A stretch of DNA of 64,000 nt from Flammeovirgaceae bacterium UBA6059 (GTDB lineage Bacteria; Bacteroidota; Bacteroidia; Cytophagales; Cyclobacteriaceae): positions 286,650-350,649 of the forward strand of contig DIYH01000030.1 in NCBI GenBank assembly GCA_002435755.1, given 5' to 3'. A program made the translations under genes and the position numbers. Position 1 is the stretch's first letter. Each line of letters starts with the position of its first letter. The notes under the pieces were generated by a model. It was not told the DNA's origin. It saw only the letters and a program-made list of their open reading frames with translations, and made no database searches. This document shows, in pieces, positions 16,171 through 25,523 of the stretch.

Positions 16171-17208
16171 TCATTCTGTTTGCTGTTGAAACGGGTTTTG
16201 ATCAAACCTAAAAGAGATGGATATAAAGGGATTTACCTTGTATAACATTTCGTGGAGTTGTTCACGGCCAAGGTTTTCATTGATCACCTGTTTTTCATCA
16301 TATTTTCCTAGCAAGACGTTTTGTTTATGCGCAACCAAACCTAAATGAATCTTAATATTCTGATTGTAAGAAATAGTTGGGCTTAAGAAAACAGTCGGGT
16401 TTTCAAAGTCAAAACCTAAGCCACCCGAAAATCCGATGCTCCATGTTTCGTTGAGTGATTTATTCGGCATCCAAGTGAAAAAGAGGGAAGGAGCGAAACT
16501 CATTGATTTCCTGTTGTTCTCTTGCTGTATAGTAAATGACGTATCATTCGCGGCAGAGAAGAAAAGCTTCTCTTCGTTAAAAATTTGAGTTATAAATGAA
16601 AAGCCATATGATACTTGCCAAACGCCTCTAGGCTCGGTGGAAAACACTTGGGTCCACTTTCTAGGCTCATCGTCTGTCTCCCTTGTTATTACTATTTCTA
16701 ATTGCTCTCCACTTTTAAGGTTCCACACTCCAATATCAATTTTAGTCAGATCTAATATGTCACGAGCTTGCCGTATATGCGAAATCATACAACCCTCATC
16801 TGTAGTATCTCTATTAGTTAGAACTTGAGTTATGTCTTGAATGTCTTCTTCTATTTCGCCAAGCTTCAATTTCAGATCTTCTTCTCGCCGAAGATCATAT
16901 ATTTGATATACTTCGTTGATAAACCGAGCGCACATCGCCATTCCACCACCTGTTGTTTCAATTCCTTCAGCTCGAGATGGTAGACTAAAAGCATCAATAG
17001 GAATAGCCTTTTTTGTTATTTGAACTTCGTATTCTTGATAAGGCAATTTGTTGATTAAATACACCTGGAAGGGTTTATTACTGCTCACTGTTCTTTTCTT
17101 AGTGATGTTTACTGTTTCAGCTAAATCTAGCACGTAACTAGATTGGGCTTTAGCCAGCAAGTGACCTAAAACCACCAATAATGAGATAAGAAAGAATCTG
17201 AGTTTCAT
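16171..17208 (-). CDS. secreted protein of unknown function, barrel-like C-terminus
   Basis: 345 residues with a signal peptide (about residues 1-21, ending A-K-A-Q). The middle part (90-160) is helical with a charged stretch and a Cys (EGCMISHIRQAR). The last ~150 residues alternate aromatic and polar residues in strand-like blocks (VWQVSYGFSFITQ, WSIGFSGGLGFDFE, PFISISFRF), which suggests an outer-membrane beta-barrel ending in a Phe-rich strand. No family recognised. It lies alone behind the Septu pair and may be unrelated to it. Confidence 0.55.
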   Translation of the reverse strand: MKLRFFLISLLVVLGHLLAKAQSSYVLDLAETVNITKKRTVSSNKPFQVYLINKLPYQEYEVQITKKAIPIDAFSLPSRAEGIETTGGGMAMCARFINEVYQIYDLRREEDLKLKLGEIEEDIQDITQVLTNRDTTDEGCMISHIRQARDILDLTKIDIGVWNLKSGEQLEIVITRETDDEPRKWTQVFSTEPRGVWQVSYGFSFITQIFNEEKLFFSAANDTSFTIQQENNRKSMSFAPSLFFTWMPNKSLNETWSIGFSGGLGFDFENPTVFLSPTISYNQNIKIHLGLVAHKQNVLLGKYDEKQVINENLGREQLHEMLYKVNPFISISFRFDQNPFQQQTE

Positions 17209-17461
17209 TTGTGTTCATTTATAGAATTAATACTGATACATATCGTAAGAACATATGCGCAATCCACCTAGCAGATTATGTCCATTTTTCATTGGTTATC
17301 GCACATTCCCTGATCAAATCAGTACTAAAACCATATTATTAACTGTTTTATGTGAATGGTTTGAGAGATGTCATACTGACTTGGTTCTATCACAATTTAC
17401 CCATTCACTCAACCCGAAACAATACCTAAATCTTGGTATAATTTGAAGCTGACACGACCTG

Positions 17462-17575
17462 ATTCCGGTAGGTAATACACAAAAGAAAAGTCGTCTGACC
17501 GCTCGAAGCGGTCTGACGACTAGTCCAGTAGTGCGACGACTTTACGATACCCAATTCATTATTCCGGTAGGTAAT
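17462..17575. repeat. 15-nt direct repeat flanking a hairpin
   Basis: ATTCCGGTAGGTAAT occurs at 17462-17476 and again at 17561-17575, in the same orientation, on either side of the hairpin at 17490-17520. Both copies contain the window-wide repeated 9-mer TTCCGGTAG. The rest of 17209-17588 shows no gene. Confidence 0.75.
17490..17520 (-). terminator. hairpin downstream of the tandem permeases
   Basis: Arms 17490-17503 (GTCGTCTGACCGCT) and 17507-17520 pair at 13 of 14 positions around a CGA loop. It lies about 70 nt past the stop of the permease ending at 17589. On the minus strand it is followed by CTTTTCTTTTG, so it is a good intrinsic terminator for that operon. Confidence 0.7.
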
Positions 17576-17588
17576 CCTAACCTACCAA

Positions 17589-20210
17589 CTACTCGTACCT
17601 TAGATTCTCCGAAGGGTTGCTGCTGGCGACTTTGGAGGTTTGCCAGAAGATAGAGGCAAAGCCCACTGCGAAAAGGAAGATAATGCTGACGACCACTTCT
17701 TGGATTCCTAGTCCCGGACCGTAGCGGATCAGGAAGTAGAGGAAGAGTTTGTCGTAGAACAAATAGGAGAAGGGGATGGCGATCATGGCGGAGATGCCGA
17801 TGAGTCGGATAAAGTCTTTGGTCAGCAGGAAGTAGAGGCTGTTCATGGTGGCGCCCATGATTTTCCGAATGGCGATTTCTTTGGTTCTGTTCTCGGTAGT
17901 GTAGGAGACCATACCCAGCAATCCGAGGCAGGAGATGGAGATGGCCAGGACACTCAGATAACTAAAGATCTTGATCTGTGCCCGGATGAAGGAGTAGGCT
18001 TTCTCAATCTCATCATCGAGGAAGGTCGCTTCGAAATGCACATTGGTATCAATCGTATGCCAGATGTCTTCCAATTCGCTCATCGTAAGCTGGATGTCGC
18101 TGGAGTTGACCGTCAGCAATGCATACTGACTTTGCGCTAGCGACTGACGAAAGATCAATGGTCGAATTAGTCTGTCTAACGGCTCGTAGTTGAAGTCTTC
18201 CGTGATGCCTACGATGCGGCATTGGGTACCATCGGCGAGTGTGAACTGTAGCGAATCACTTTGTTGATCGAATACACTCATCGACTTTAGAAAAGACTGA
18301 TTGACTAATACCTTTTCCTCGTTTTGATTGCTTTCGTTGAGCTGGGTAGCTGAGCCCCAGACGAGCGTCATACCTAGCTGCTCGACGAACTCTTCTCCAA
18401 TATAGACCTGGTTTACTTCCAGCGTATCCTGTGTGTTGGGGAGTACTTTTACTTCATTAGACAGTGGTACACCGGGCAATTGCCCTGCAGTGGTGACGGC
18501 TTTCACATCAGGATGAGCGCGGAGTTCGTTGATGGCCACTTGCTTGTCCATTCGCTCAAAAGGCACGACCAGGACATTGTCTGAATTGAAGCCGTGGTTG
18601 TTATTGAGCACGTAAGCATACTGTTTTGCGATAGCGCCTACACCGATGATAAAGACCAGTGAGACAAAAAACTGGAAAACGAATAGTCCTTTTTTGATGC
18701 CGGAGACACTTACTTTTTGTCCCGAAAGTTGGCCCTTGAGGGTATAGACAGGATTAAGACTAGCAAAGAATCGCGCAGGGAAAAGTCCGGCAAACCAACC
18801 CACCAGCAGACAGAAGATAAGGAATACCGATAGCTGAATCCACCCCATGGAGGTGTCCATTACCTCTGCCGCATATATCATGTCTAGGAACTGCTCTTTT
18901 ACCGGTAGGTAGATCAGCACCGAACCAAGGAGGGCGATGAAGGTCAGCACCATGGTCTCCACGATAAACTGTGTCTTGACCTGGCCCGTACCCGCACCCA
19001 CGACCTTGCGGATACCGATCTCTTTGGAGCGCTTCAGCGCACGGGCGATAGACAGGTTAGTATAATTGAAGATGGCCGGCACGAGTATGAGCAGACCGAT
19101 CGAAAAGAAGAAATACAGCGACGGCAGGTCCCAGCCGATCCCAATATTGTTGCTCACGTTCCACTGCGGTACCACATCACCGAGATTGGTGGCCTGGAGC
19201 TCGATGCTGGTGTCAGGATGATACTCTTCAGCCAGTGAAGCGACCTGCGCCAGCGCCTCTTTCATAGATGCTTGCGGCGTATTGGGCCGTACCCGAATGT
19301 ACACGTAGTTGTCCATGAATGGTCCCCATTGTTGGGTGCTCGTCAGGTCAGCTTGTTGTGTATAAGTGCTGGCAGAGGCAAGAAAGTCAAAGTACAAATG
19401 CGTACTTCTTGGGTCTGCCATTACGCCTGTGACCTGGAATGCACCTTCAGCCGTTTCCAGCATTTTTCCGATAGGGTCTTCATCCCTGAATAGGGTATAC
19501 GCCACTGACTGGGTCAGCACGATACTGTTGGGGTCTCGCAGCACTGTCCCGGGATCACCCTGAAGGAGTGGAAAATCAAAAATCTCAAAAAATGACCTGC
19601 TGGCGTAGTAGCCGTCAAAGGAGATCGAACTACCGTTAACGAGGAATGCTGGTGAAAACTCCGACCTCACCGCCACGGCTTCCTCTACAAACGGGTAGTC
19701 AGCGGTGAGCTTATCGGCTATCGTAGGAAAAGTCGAGGCAAAAGTCCGCGTACCATACTGATCGTCGATGAAGGTATTGATCTGATAGATATCTGCCTTG
19801 CGCGCATGCCATTCGTCCGTCTGATATATCGCTACCGCAATGGACAGGGCAAGCAGGCACACCGACATACCGAGTGCAAGACCGACGACATTGACTAGCG
19901 TGAATAGCTTGTGCTTCGAGAAGTTACGCACCGAGATCTTCACATAACTCATGATCATAGCGCCCGTGTTGGCGCTGTAGTAATCAGAGTAGGCGGCTGA
20001 CGCTTTGCGCCGCTTGACAGCATAGCTGAATATCAGCGAAAATGTCTGATAGATGTAGAAGAGCCTGGCTTTTAGTAGGCTCTCGTTTTCTGCCCTGTAG
20101 GCGAACTCCTCATCCATGTCACCGATGAGGTCTTCTATGTCCGAACCCTTCGCCCACCAGCGCAATAGCTTCACGGCGAACTGAGGAGGATGTTGTTGTT
20201 GAGTTTTCAT
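17589..20210 (-). CDS. orphan FtsX/MacB-type permease, second of a tandem pair
   Basis: 873 residues. The prefix (residues 1-75) has the motif DIEDLIGDMDEEF; the first FtsX core contains KRSKEIGIRKVVGAG and the second NRTKEIAIRKIMGAT, each followed by three or so membrane helices, with periplasmic MacB-like domains at about 115-360 and 540-730. It begins 17 nt after its tandem paralogue, with which it shares order and many motifs (VNPSENLRYE-type end), so the pair arose by duplication. No ATPase is adjacent. Could form a heterodimer with the neighbour. Confidence 0.82.
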   Translation of the reverse strand: MKTQQQHPPQFAVKLLRWWAKGSDIEDLIGDMDEEFAYRAENESLLKARLFYIYQTFSLIFSYAVKRRKASAAYSDYYSANTGAMIMSYVKISVRNFSKHKLFTLVNVVGLALGMSVCLLALSIAVAIYQTDEWHARKADIYQINTFIDDQYGTRTFASTFPTIADKLTADYPFVEEAVAVRSEFSPAFLVNGSSISFDGYYASRSFFEIFDFPLLQGDPGTVLRDPNSIVLTQSVAYTLFRDEDPIGKMLETAEGAFQVTGVMADPRSTHLYFDFLASASTYTQQADLTSTQQWGPFMDNYVYIRVRPNTPQASMKEALAQVASLAEEYHPDTSIELQATNLGDVVPQWNVSNNIGIGWDLPSLYFFFSIGLLILVPAIFNYTNLSIARALKRSKEIGIRKVVGAGTGQVKTQFIVETMVLTFIALLGSVLIYLPVKEQFLDMIYAAEVMDTSMGWIQLSVFLIFCLLVGWFAGLFPARFFASLNPVYTLKGQLSGQKVSVSGIKKGLFVFQFFVSLVFIIGVGAIAKQYAYVLNNNHGFNSDNVLVVPFERMDKQVAINELRAHPDVKAVTTAGQLPGVPLSNEVKVLPNTQDTLEVNQVYIGEEFVEQLGMTLVWGSATQLNESNQNEEKVLVNQSFLKSMSVFDQQSDSLQFTLADGTQCRIVGITEDFNYEPLDRLIRPLIFRQSLAQSQYALLTVNSSDIQLTMSELEDIWHTIDTNVHFEATFLDDEIEKAYSFIRAQIKIFSYLSVLAISISCLGLLGMVSYTTENRTKEIAIRKIMGATMNSLYFLLTKDFIRLIGISAMIAIPFSYLFYDKLFLYFLIRYGPGLGIQEVVVSIIFLFAVGFASIFWQTSKVASSNPSENLRYE

Positions 20211-20226
20211 TTATTGACCGTTGTTG

Positions 20227-22854
20227 TTATTCGTATCTGAGATTTGCTGCAGGGTTGACATTCGATAGTCTGGTGACCATCCAAAGGATCGGCAGACCTC
20301 CAAGGACAAACATGAAGCTAACGCTTGTCACTATTTCGAGCCAGCCCACACCGACACTGTATTTGCTTATCATTTTCACAAAGACCTGATCATAAAACAG
20401 ATAGGCCGGTGGTGTAGCAATGATGGTAGCAATCGCCAATAGCTTCATGAAACTACTACCCAATACCCGATAAAGATCAAGAAGGCTGGCACCCATGATT
20501 TTGCGTAAGGCGACCTCTTTAATGTGGCTTTCTGTGAAGTAGACAATCATTCCTAGCAGGCCGATACAAGAGATGGTTATCGACAGTAGACCAAGGAAAC
20601 CAACTACTTTGATGATGGAGAAAGCTGACTGATAGGAAGCTTCAATCTGATGATCAAGGAAATAGCTCTCAAATGATTTCTCCTGATCGATCTGATCCCA
20701 CTTTGCTTCCAGTTGATCGATAGTAGAAATGATGTTTTGACCATCTACTTTGAGCAAGGCATACCTAGCTCTTTCGGGAGCGTAGCGGATGATCATGGGA
20801 GCGATGGCCATATTGAGCTGCATGAAGTTGAAGTCTTTCAGCACCCCAACGATATGGGAACGTTGCTCACCGATGTTCATCAGTAGTGAATCCTGACCCT
20901 CGTTAATGATCTTATTTCGCTCCATGAAAGTCTCATTGACTAATATAGGCTCGTTGATACTGCTCGCGTAATTGAGGTTTTCACCCCACACCATCTCAAA
21001 GCCCAGCGAGGACAAGAATTGGTCATCCACGTACATTTCATAGACTTTCATTGAGTCTTCGACATTGTTGGATTGTCGGATATGGGTGCGAATCAGGCCT
21101 GTCTCCATGCCGGGCATGTTGGAAGAGAGACTTACTTCTTTTACTCCTGCGACATTGCTAAACTCCTGTGCTACGAGTTCACCATCCACTCCTTTTAAGG
21201 GCACGGTCAGGACATTGTCCTGATCAAATCCCAAATGATAGCTGAGCATATCTTGATGTTGCTTGGCAATGACGGTTACTCCAATGATGAAAACCAAAGA
21301 GATGACGAATTGCACGACAATCAAAGACTTTCTAATGGTAGATATGCTGATGCTTCCTGAGCTTGACGCACCTTTTAATGCGCCAAGCGGTCGAATTTTT
21401 GAAAAGTATAATGCCGGAAATAAACCTGCCCCGATACCCACCAACAAGCCAAAAACGACAAACCAGATGATCATATTGATACTCAAGCTGAGATCAAGCG
21501 TTTCTGCACCGTAGACCATGCTTGTAAATTGATCTCTGACTATGGTGAAAATCAATATGGTGCCTATTAGGGCCATCAAGGTGAGCAGCACGGATTCTAC
21601 TAAAAACTGTATGACAATCTGCTGCTGGCTACCGCCAACCACTTTGCGAATGCCAATCTCTTTCGAGCGCTTCAGCGCCCTGCCAATCATCAGGTTAGCA
21701 TAATTGAAGCAAGCTGGAATGAGAATTAATAGACCAAGGCAAAACAAGAACACCGCTGTTAGCCAGTCAAAAGGGGTATTGTCATTAAAGAGGTTCTTGC
21801 CTGGGCTGATATCAGTGAACGCCTGAAGGTCATAGTTGACCTTAGCCTGTTCCAGGTGGCTATTGGCTTGGTTAGATAGCTGTGCTAGCAGTGGAGCTAA
21901 GGAATCATCATCTGCATTATCTTCTAAATGGAGGTAAACGTAGAAGCTTCCTCGGTTACTCCATGCTTGCTCGGTAGATAGGGCGTTAGGTTTACCATTA
22001 AGTGTATTAGTGGCCACTATGGACTCATAACTTAAGTGAGTCTGCCTTGGGTGAGGGGCGAGAACCCCAGTCACAGTATAATGGTGACCAGATCGGGTAG
22101 TTAGTATTTTGCCGATAGGGTTAACGTCATCGAATAGCTTCTGGGCAGTAGATTGAGATAGTATAATGCTGTAAGGCTTCACTAGTGCCTCACGAACGTC
22201 ACCTGCCGATAGCTCAAATGAAAACACATCGAAGTAGTTAGGGTCGGTGTAGATACCTGATATGTGGATCTCATGATTTTCGTGGAGGAGTGTTTCGTGA
22301 AAGTTTTCATCCACCCGAACGACGTTTTGTATATCTGGATAGCCTTGACTGATCGCTTCAAATAAGCCTTGGGAGGTGGAAGCATATGTCCTCTGACCGT
22401 CAAGGTCTTGATGGTCAGTAACGACCCTGTAGATCTCGTTTTTATGCTCATGGAACTCATCAAACTGTACCACCTGCGATAGCACGGCTACAATGAGTAG
22501 GCTTACTGACATGCCCATGGCCAGCCCACCAATATTGATGAAGGTAAAGAGTTTTTGCTTGGAGAAGTTGCGAATGGCAATTTTGAAATAGTTGCCAAAC
22601 ATGGCCAGGCTGCTATCCGAATAATAGTGTGTGTATGCAGCCGATGCTTTTCGTTGCTTTAGCGAGTAGGAGAAGATTAGCGAGAGGACGTGTCTGATAT
22701 AATCCCATTGTGCTTTGAGCTTACCATATTCTTGAAGACTGTAGGCATATGCCTCATCCATATCGCCGAGTAGATCATCGATATCCGCCTCTTTCGCCCA
22801 CCAGCACAGCAGTTGCCTTGGCCACTTAGGTGGGTTCTGCATAGGTTTACTCAC
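20227..22854 (-). CDS. orphan FtsX/MacB-type permease, first of a tandem pair
   Basis: 875 residues starting at a GTG that overlaps the padR stop as GTGA, fixing the start. The prefix motif is DIDDLLGDMDEAY; FtsX cores carry KRSKEIGIRKVVGG and SHIKEVALRKIMGAS. It ends VNPAANLRYE, like its neighbour VASSNPSENLRYE. Duplicated MacB-type design, as in the other four large permeases here. Its place directly behind padR indicates tight coupling of regulator and transporter. Confidence 0.84.
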   Translation of the reverse strand: MSKPMQNPPKWPRQLLCWWAKEADIDDLLGDMDEAYAYSLQEYGKLKAQWDYIRHVLSLIFSYSLKQRKASAAYTHYYSDSSLAMFGNYFKIAIRNFSKQKLFTFINIGGLAMGMSVSLLIVAVLSQVVQFDEFHEHKNEIYRVVTDHQDLDGQRTYASTSQGLFEAISQGYPDIQNVVRVDENFHETLLHENHEIHISGIYTDPNYFDVFSFELSAGDVREALVKPYSIILSQSTAQKLFDDVNPIGKILTTRSGHHYTVTGVLAPHPRQTHLSYESIVATNTLNGKPNALSTEQAWSNRGSFYVYLHLEDNADDDSLAPLLAQLSNQANSHLEQAKVNYDLQAFTDISPGKNLFNDNTPFDWLTAVFLFCLGLLILIPACFNYANLMIGRALKRSKEIGIRKVVGGSQQQIVIQFLVESVLLTLMALIGTILIFTIVRDQFTSMVYGAETLDLSLSINMIIWFVVFGLLVGIGAGLFPALYFSKIRPLGALKGASSSGSISISTIRKSLIVVQFVISLVFIIGVTVIAKQHQDMLSYHLGFDQDNVLTVPLKGVDGELVAQEFSNVAGVKEVSLSSNMPGMETGLIRTHIRQSNNVEDSMKVYEMYVDDQFLSSLGFEMVWGENLNYASSINEPILVNETFMERNKIINEGQDSLLMNIGEQRSHIVGVLKDFNFMQLNMAIAPMIIRYAPERARYALLKVDGQNIISTIDQLEAKWDQIDQEKSFESYFLDHQIEASYQSAFSIIKVVGFLGLLSITISCIGLLGMIVYFTESHIKEVALRKIMGASLLDLYRVLGSSFMKLLAIATIIATPPAYLFYDQVFVKMISKYSVGVGWLEIVTSVSFMFVLGGLPILWMVTRLSNVNPAANLRYE

Positions 22855-23174
22855 AGTGAAAGGTCGATTTTAGGGTTTGACCAAAGCTGATCACGTAGCG
22901 ACTTCATATCGTTGAGTGCTACGATGGCATTGTCAGTCAGCTCGAAGTATCGCTTTCTGCGACCACCTCGTTCGTTGGTGGGCTCACCTAGATAGGAGGT
23001 GATAAAGCCTTTCTCTTCCAGTCGTGTCAGCGTGGAGTGCATAGCTCCCAGACTCAGGTTGCGATTAGTGCGTTCGTTGATGTCACGTAACAGTGCCAAC
23101 CCATAGGCGCCATCACCTAGATTGGCGATGGTCAGCAAGACTAATTCTTCAAACTCTCCGAGGTAACCCTTCAT
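22851..23174 (-). CDS. PadR-family transcriptional regulator
   Basis: 107 residues: LGEFEELVLLTIANLGDGAYG opens the wHTH, HSTLTRLEEKGF is the recognition region, and ERGGRRKRYFEL the wing. It is close in sequence to the other two PadR proteins in the window (for example GGRRKR in all or K-x-R-G-D-R-R-K-R in the first). First gene of an operon with two permeases, with direct-repeat sites at its start and 46 nt upstream. Confidence 0.88.
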   Translation of the reverse strand: MKGYLGEFEELVLLTIANLGDGAYGLALLRDINERTNRNLSLGAMHSTLTRLEEKGFITSYLGEPTNERGGRRKRYFELTDNAIVALNDMKSLRDQLWSNPKIDLSL

Positions 23175-23238
23175 ATATTTCTATTTTTGAGATGATATAG
23201 GTTACGAAGGTAGAATTTATATGTTTCTAAATTTGAGA
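23172..23238. promoter_or_regulatory. paired PadR-type sites upstream of the tandem-permease operon
   Basis: Two direct repeats of 21 nt, 23172-23192 (CATATATTTCTATTTTTGAGA on the plus strand, 20 shown or fewer matter: core TTTCTA-N5-TTGAGA) and 23218-23238 with core TTTCTAAATTTGAGA. Starts are 46 nt apart. The first covers the padR start codon, as at 5611-5650, suggesting the same autoregulatory style with a different sequence. Confidence 0.5.
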
Positions 23239-23267
23239 AATAATTAAATATTAGTTTGAAATTTCTT

Positions 23268-23936
23268 CTACCCCTTCGCCAAACACTGCCGAATGGAGCA
23301 GATGTGATAGAAGATGGCAAAGGGCAGCAAGACCCCTGGAAGCAGCACATAGGGGAGTTTAGTAAGCTCATAGGCCAGATCCGTTTCTGCAAATCCAAGG
23401 AAATAGTAGGAACTGATAAATGCATAAACAGTGACCGATAAGACTGCAAGCGCAGCTATATTCCAAATCAGTACCCATCGGGATGGGAGAAGCTTGAATT
23501 GAACCAAGGCACCAATAACCAGCGCTGAAGCACCAACGAAAATATCATAGTTGAGACCCTCAAAAGTGGCCCTCATTGGTATGATGCTTTCTAATGCAGC
23601 TCCATAGATCAGCAGCTCAACAATAACCCGAAAGCTTTGAACATAAATTATCCGGTGTAGACTGATTTGACTGAGCATTGATTTGAATGTGGATCTGCCC
23701 GTCCAGTAAATCATGATGAGGGTAATGGGTATGACGAGAAAGATCGGTATTCGCGGTGGAAAGGAGAAGTCAGCCAACCAACCCATCGAGGAAATGAAGA
23801 TGACGTAGGCTAACCACAGTACCGCACCAACCATATATGTTTTTCTAAGGCTTGTTTGGTGTTTGAAGGAAGAAAATACCAGAAAAGGGCTCAAAAGCAT
23901 GAGCAGAGATAGTCCAAAAAATCCAATCTTGATCAT
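23268..23936 (-). CDS. multi-pass membrane protein of unknown function
   Basis: 222 residues with about six or seven hydrophobic helices: near 3-22, 32-52, 60-82, 105-122, 130-150, 157-178 and 188-212. I do not recognise a family. It precedes the padR-permease operon on the same strand with a 90-nt gap that contains the PadR-type sites, so it is probably a separate unit. Confidence 0.6.
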   Translation of the reverse strand: MIKIGFFGLSLLMLLSPFLVFSSFKHQTSLRKTYMVGAVLWLAYVIFISSMGWLADFSFPPRIPIFLVIPITLIMIYWTGRSTFKSMLSQISLHRIIYVQSFRVIVELLIYGAALESIIPMRATFEGLNYDIFVGASALVIGALVQFKLLPSRWVLIWNIAALAVLSVTVYAFISSYYFLGFAETDLAYELTKLPYVLLPGVLLPFAIFYHICSIRQCLAKG

Positions 23937-24077
23937 GAGTGTTTTTGTTTAGATCAAAGCTGGTGTTTATTTGAGACAGAGGACTATCCTGGATTGCTAA
24001 AAGTGAAATTTGGGTCAAAGTAAAGTCGATGTGAGACTCGTAAAAACGATCAAACGAAACGTCTACGCGACCCGGTC

Positions 24078-24133
24078 ATTGCGGCATTTTTAGCAATAGA
24101 TTGATTTTTGGAATTGCTAAAAATAGCCGCAAT
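24078..24133. repeat. imperfect inverted repeat
   Basis: ATTGCGGCATTTTTAGCAAT (24078-24097) and ATTGCTAAAAAT-AGCCGCAAT (24113-24133) pair almost completely with one extra base in the second arm and a 15-nt loop. Distinct from the next hairpin. Confidence 0.7.
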
Positions 24134-24155
24134 CTAATTGATCAATCTTTGGAGA

Positions 24156-24204
24156 TTCCGGATAAAATAGTCCTTTTAGTGATGTTAAGGCCTATTTTTC
24201 CGGA
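24156..24204. repeat. imperfect inverted repeat
   Basis: TTCCGGATAAAATAG (24156-24170) and CTATTTTTCCGGAA (24191-24204) pair with one bulge and a 20-nt loop. Lies 22 nt from the previous inverted repeat, so the two form a double hairpin between convergently unrelated minus-strand genes; a terminator for the AraC gene at 24310 is possible. Confidence 0.6.
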
Positions 24205-24243
24205 ATGACGCTATTAACTGAGGTTAGTTTAACGAGATTAAGA

Positions 24244-24283
24244 GAGAGCCTTTCCGCTCATCCACGCGCGATTTTTTCGCCCT
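24244..24283 (-). repeat. interspersed repeat, copy also at 58859
   Basis: Read on the minus strand: GGCGAAAAAATCGCGCGTGG, then ATGAGCGGAAAGGCTC. The copy at 58862 on the plus strand reads GGCGAAAAAATCGTGTGTGG, then ATGCGGGGAAAGGCTC. Nearly the same over about 36 nt. Confidence 0.7.
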
Positions 24284-24309
24284 GCCCTCCAAATCGTAGG
24301 TCAAATATC

Positions 24310-25257
24310 CTAATTACTAGTTCTATACTGCTGTGCTGAAATACCTAAGGTTCTCGTGAACAGGCGGTGAAAGGAGTTGGGCTCCTCATAGCCGATCGAG
24401 CGGGCGATTTCTATGATGGATTTCCGTGAATGACTAAGTGCATGTTTGGCTGCATCAAGTCGGATCTGCATCTGGTATTGCCGAGGTGATTGTCCAAAGA
24501 CCTGCTTAAAACACCTCAGGAAATGGAATTTGGACATACAAGCCGCTTTGGCTAGTGCTTCGGAACTTGTGGTTTCATTCCAATGCGTATGAAGGTAGTC
24601 AATGGCAAGACCCAGGCGAGTATGGATTTCTACTTTCGTGCTCCTCTTAAGGCTTTCAAATTGGTTGAGTCCTTTAAGATCAAGTTCATTGATAGAAAAT
24701 AACTCAATCAATAGTCCTAGTAACAGTTCGTTCTCTTTCTCGCTATAGTAGGGTGACTTTTGGTCGAGCTGTCCAAGCTGGTGAATGGCAGTAATGTACT
24801 GTCTGACTTTTTGGAATGTCCAGTAGGTGCGATCACTGAAATTTAGGTGCCCTGCTGACAACTCACTATATTCTAGTTGATCTTCTGTGGATTGAAGGGC
24901 GAGTGAATATGCCTGCTTGACCAGGTCCTCTCCAAAGTGAATGTTGAAGGTAGTCGTATTTTGCTTTTCCGGTAGGATCAGATCATAGAGTGCTCCATGA
25001 TTGCTCAGACAAAAAACATTGTTGTTGATCGTACTTGTCCTTCCAGCTCGGGTCACCCAACCTTCTCCGGTTAGATTGGTAAACAGGCTTAAAGGGCCTT
25101 GAATATCTTTCCGTTCACAGCCCCAGGATGAGGTGTTCATGATGACGTTAGGCCAACCTGGATGCTGCATAGTTCCTTTGACTGTCTCCAGATTTTGGAA
25201 GTTACTTTTGGATTGTCGCTGTATCCAACTCAGGTCTGGAAATTCATGGAGAAGCAT
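24310..25257 (-). CDS. AraC-family transcriptional regulator
   Basis: 315 residues. The C-terminal third has both helix-turn-helix motifs: SEALAKAACMSKFHFLRCFKQVFGQSP and KSIIEIARSIGYEEPNSFHRLFTR, ending LGISAQQYRTSN. The N-terminal two thirds resemble the sensor part of AraC proteins of the Bacteroidota (H-G-A-L-Y-D-L-I and N-I-H-F-G) and may bind a small molecule. It stands alone, with no obvious partner; a TTCCGGTAG copy lies inside the coding region. Confidence 0.85.
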   Translation of the reverse strand: MLLHEFPDLSWIQRQSKSNFQNLETVKGTMQHPGWPNVIMNTSSWGCERKDIQGPLSLFTNLTGEGWVTRAGRTSTINNNVFCLSNHGALYDLILPEKQNTTTFNIHFGEDLVKQAYSLALQSTEDQLEYSELSAGHLNFSDRTYWTFQKVRQYITAIHQLGQLDQKSPYYSEKENELLLGLLIELFSINELDLKGLNQFESLKRSTKVEIHTRLGLAIDYLHTHWNETTSSEALAKAACMSKFHFLRCFKQVFGQSPRQYQMQIRLDAAKHALSHSRKSIIEIARSIGYEEPNSFHRLFTRTLGISAQQYRTSN

Positions 25258-25523
25258 GACTCAATTTACGGTATTCCTCGCTTTTTTGTTAGTCATGTGA
25301 TTTGGTTGAGTTTATGATTTAGATTTTTGGAAATATAGAGTATCTGTTTGACTATCAACAGGTACCTTGCTTCCATATCTGAATAGCCATAATGCTAGGT
25401 ATATCACTTTCGAATGATGCTGAGAGTGACCTGTGATCTACTAGGCTTGAAGCGTGCTACTCAACAAGGGCAACAGCAGAAATGCGCTATCGCAAATTGT
25501 TTTCACAAATGACAAGTTAGAGA

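Larger units (their letters stand above)
23937..24309. other. intergenic region with two hairpins and a repeat
   Basis: No gene seen. Contains inverted repeats at 24078-24133 and 24156-24204 and, at 24244-24283, a reverse-oriented copy of a repeat also found at 58859. Confidence 0.6.
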
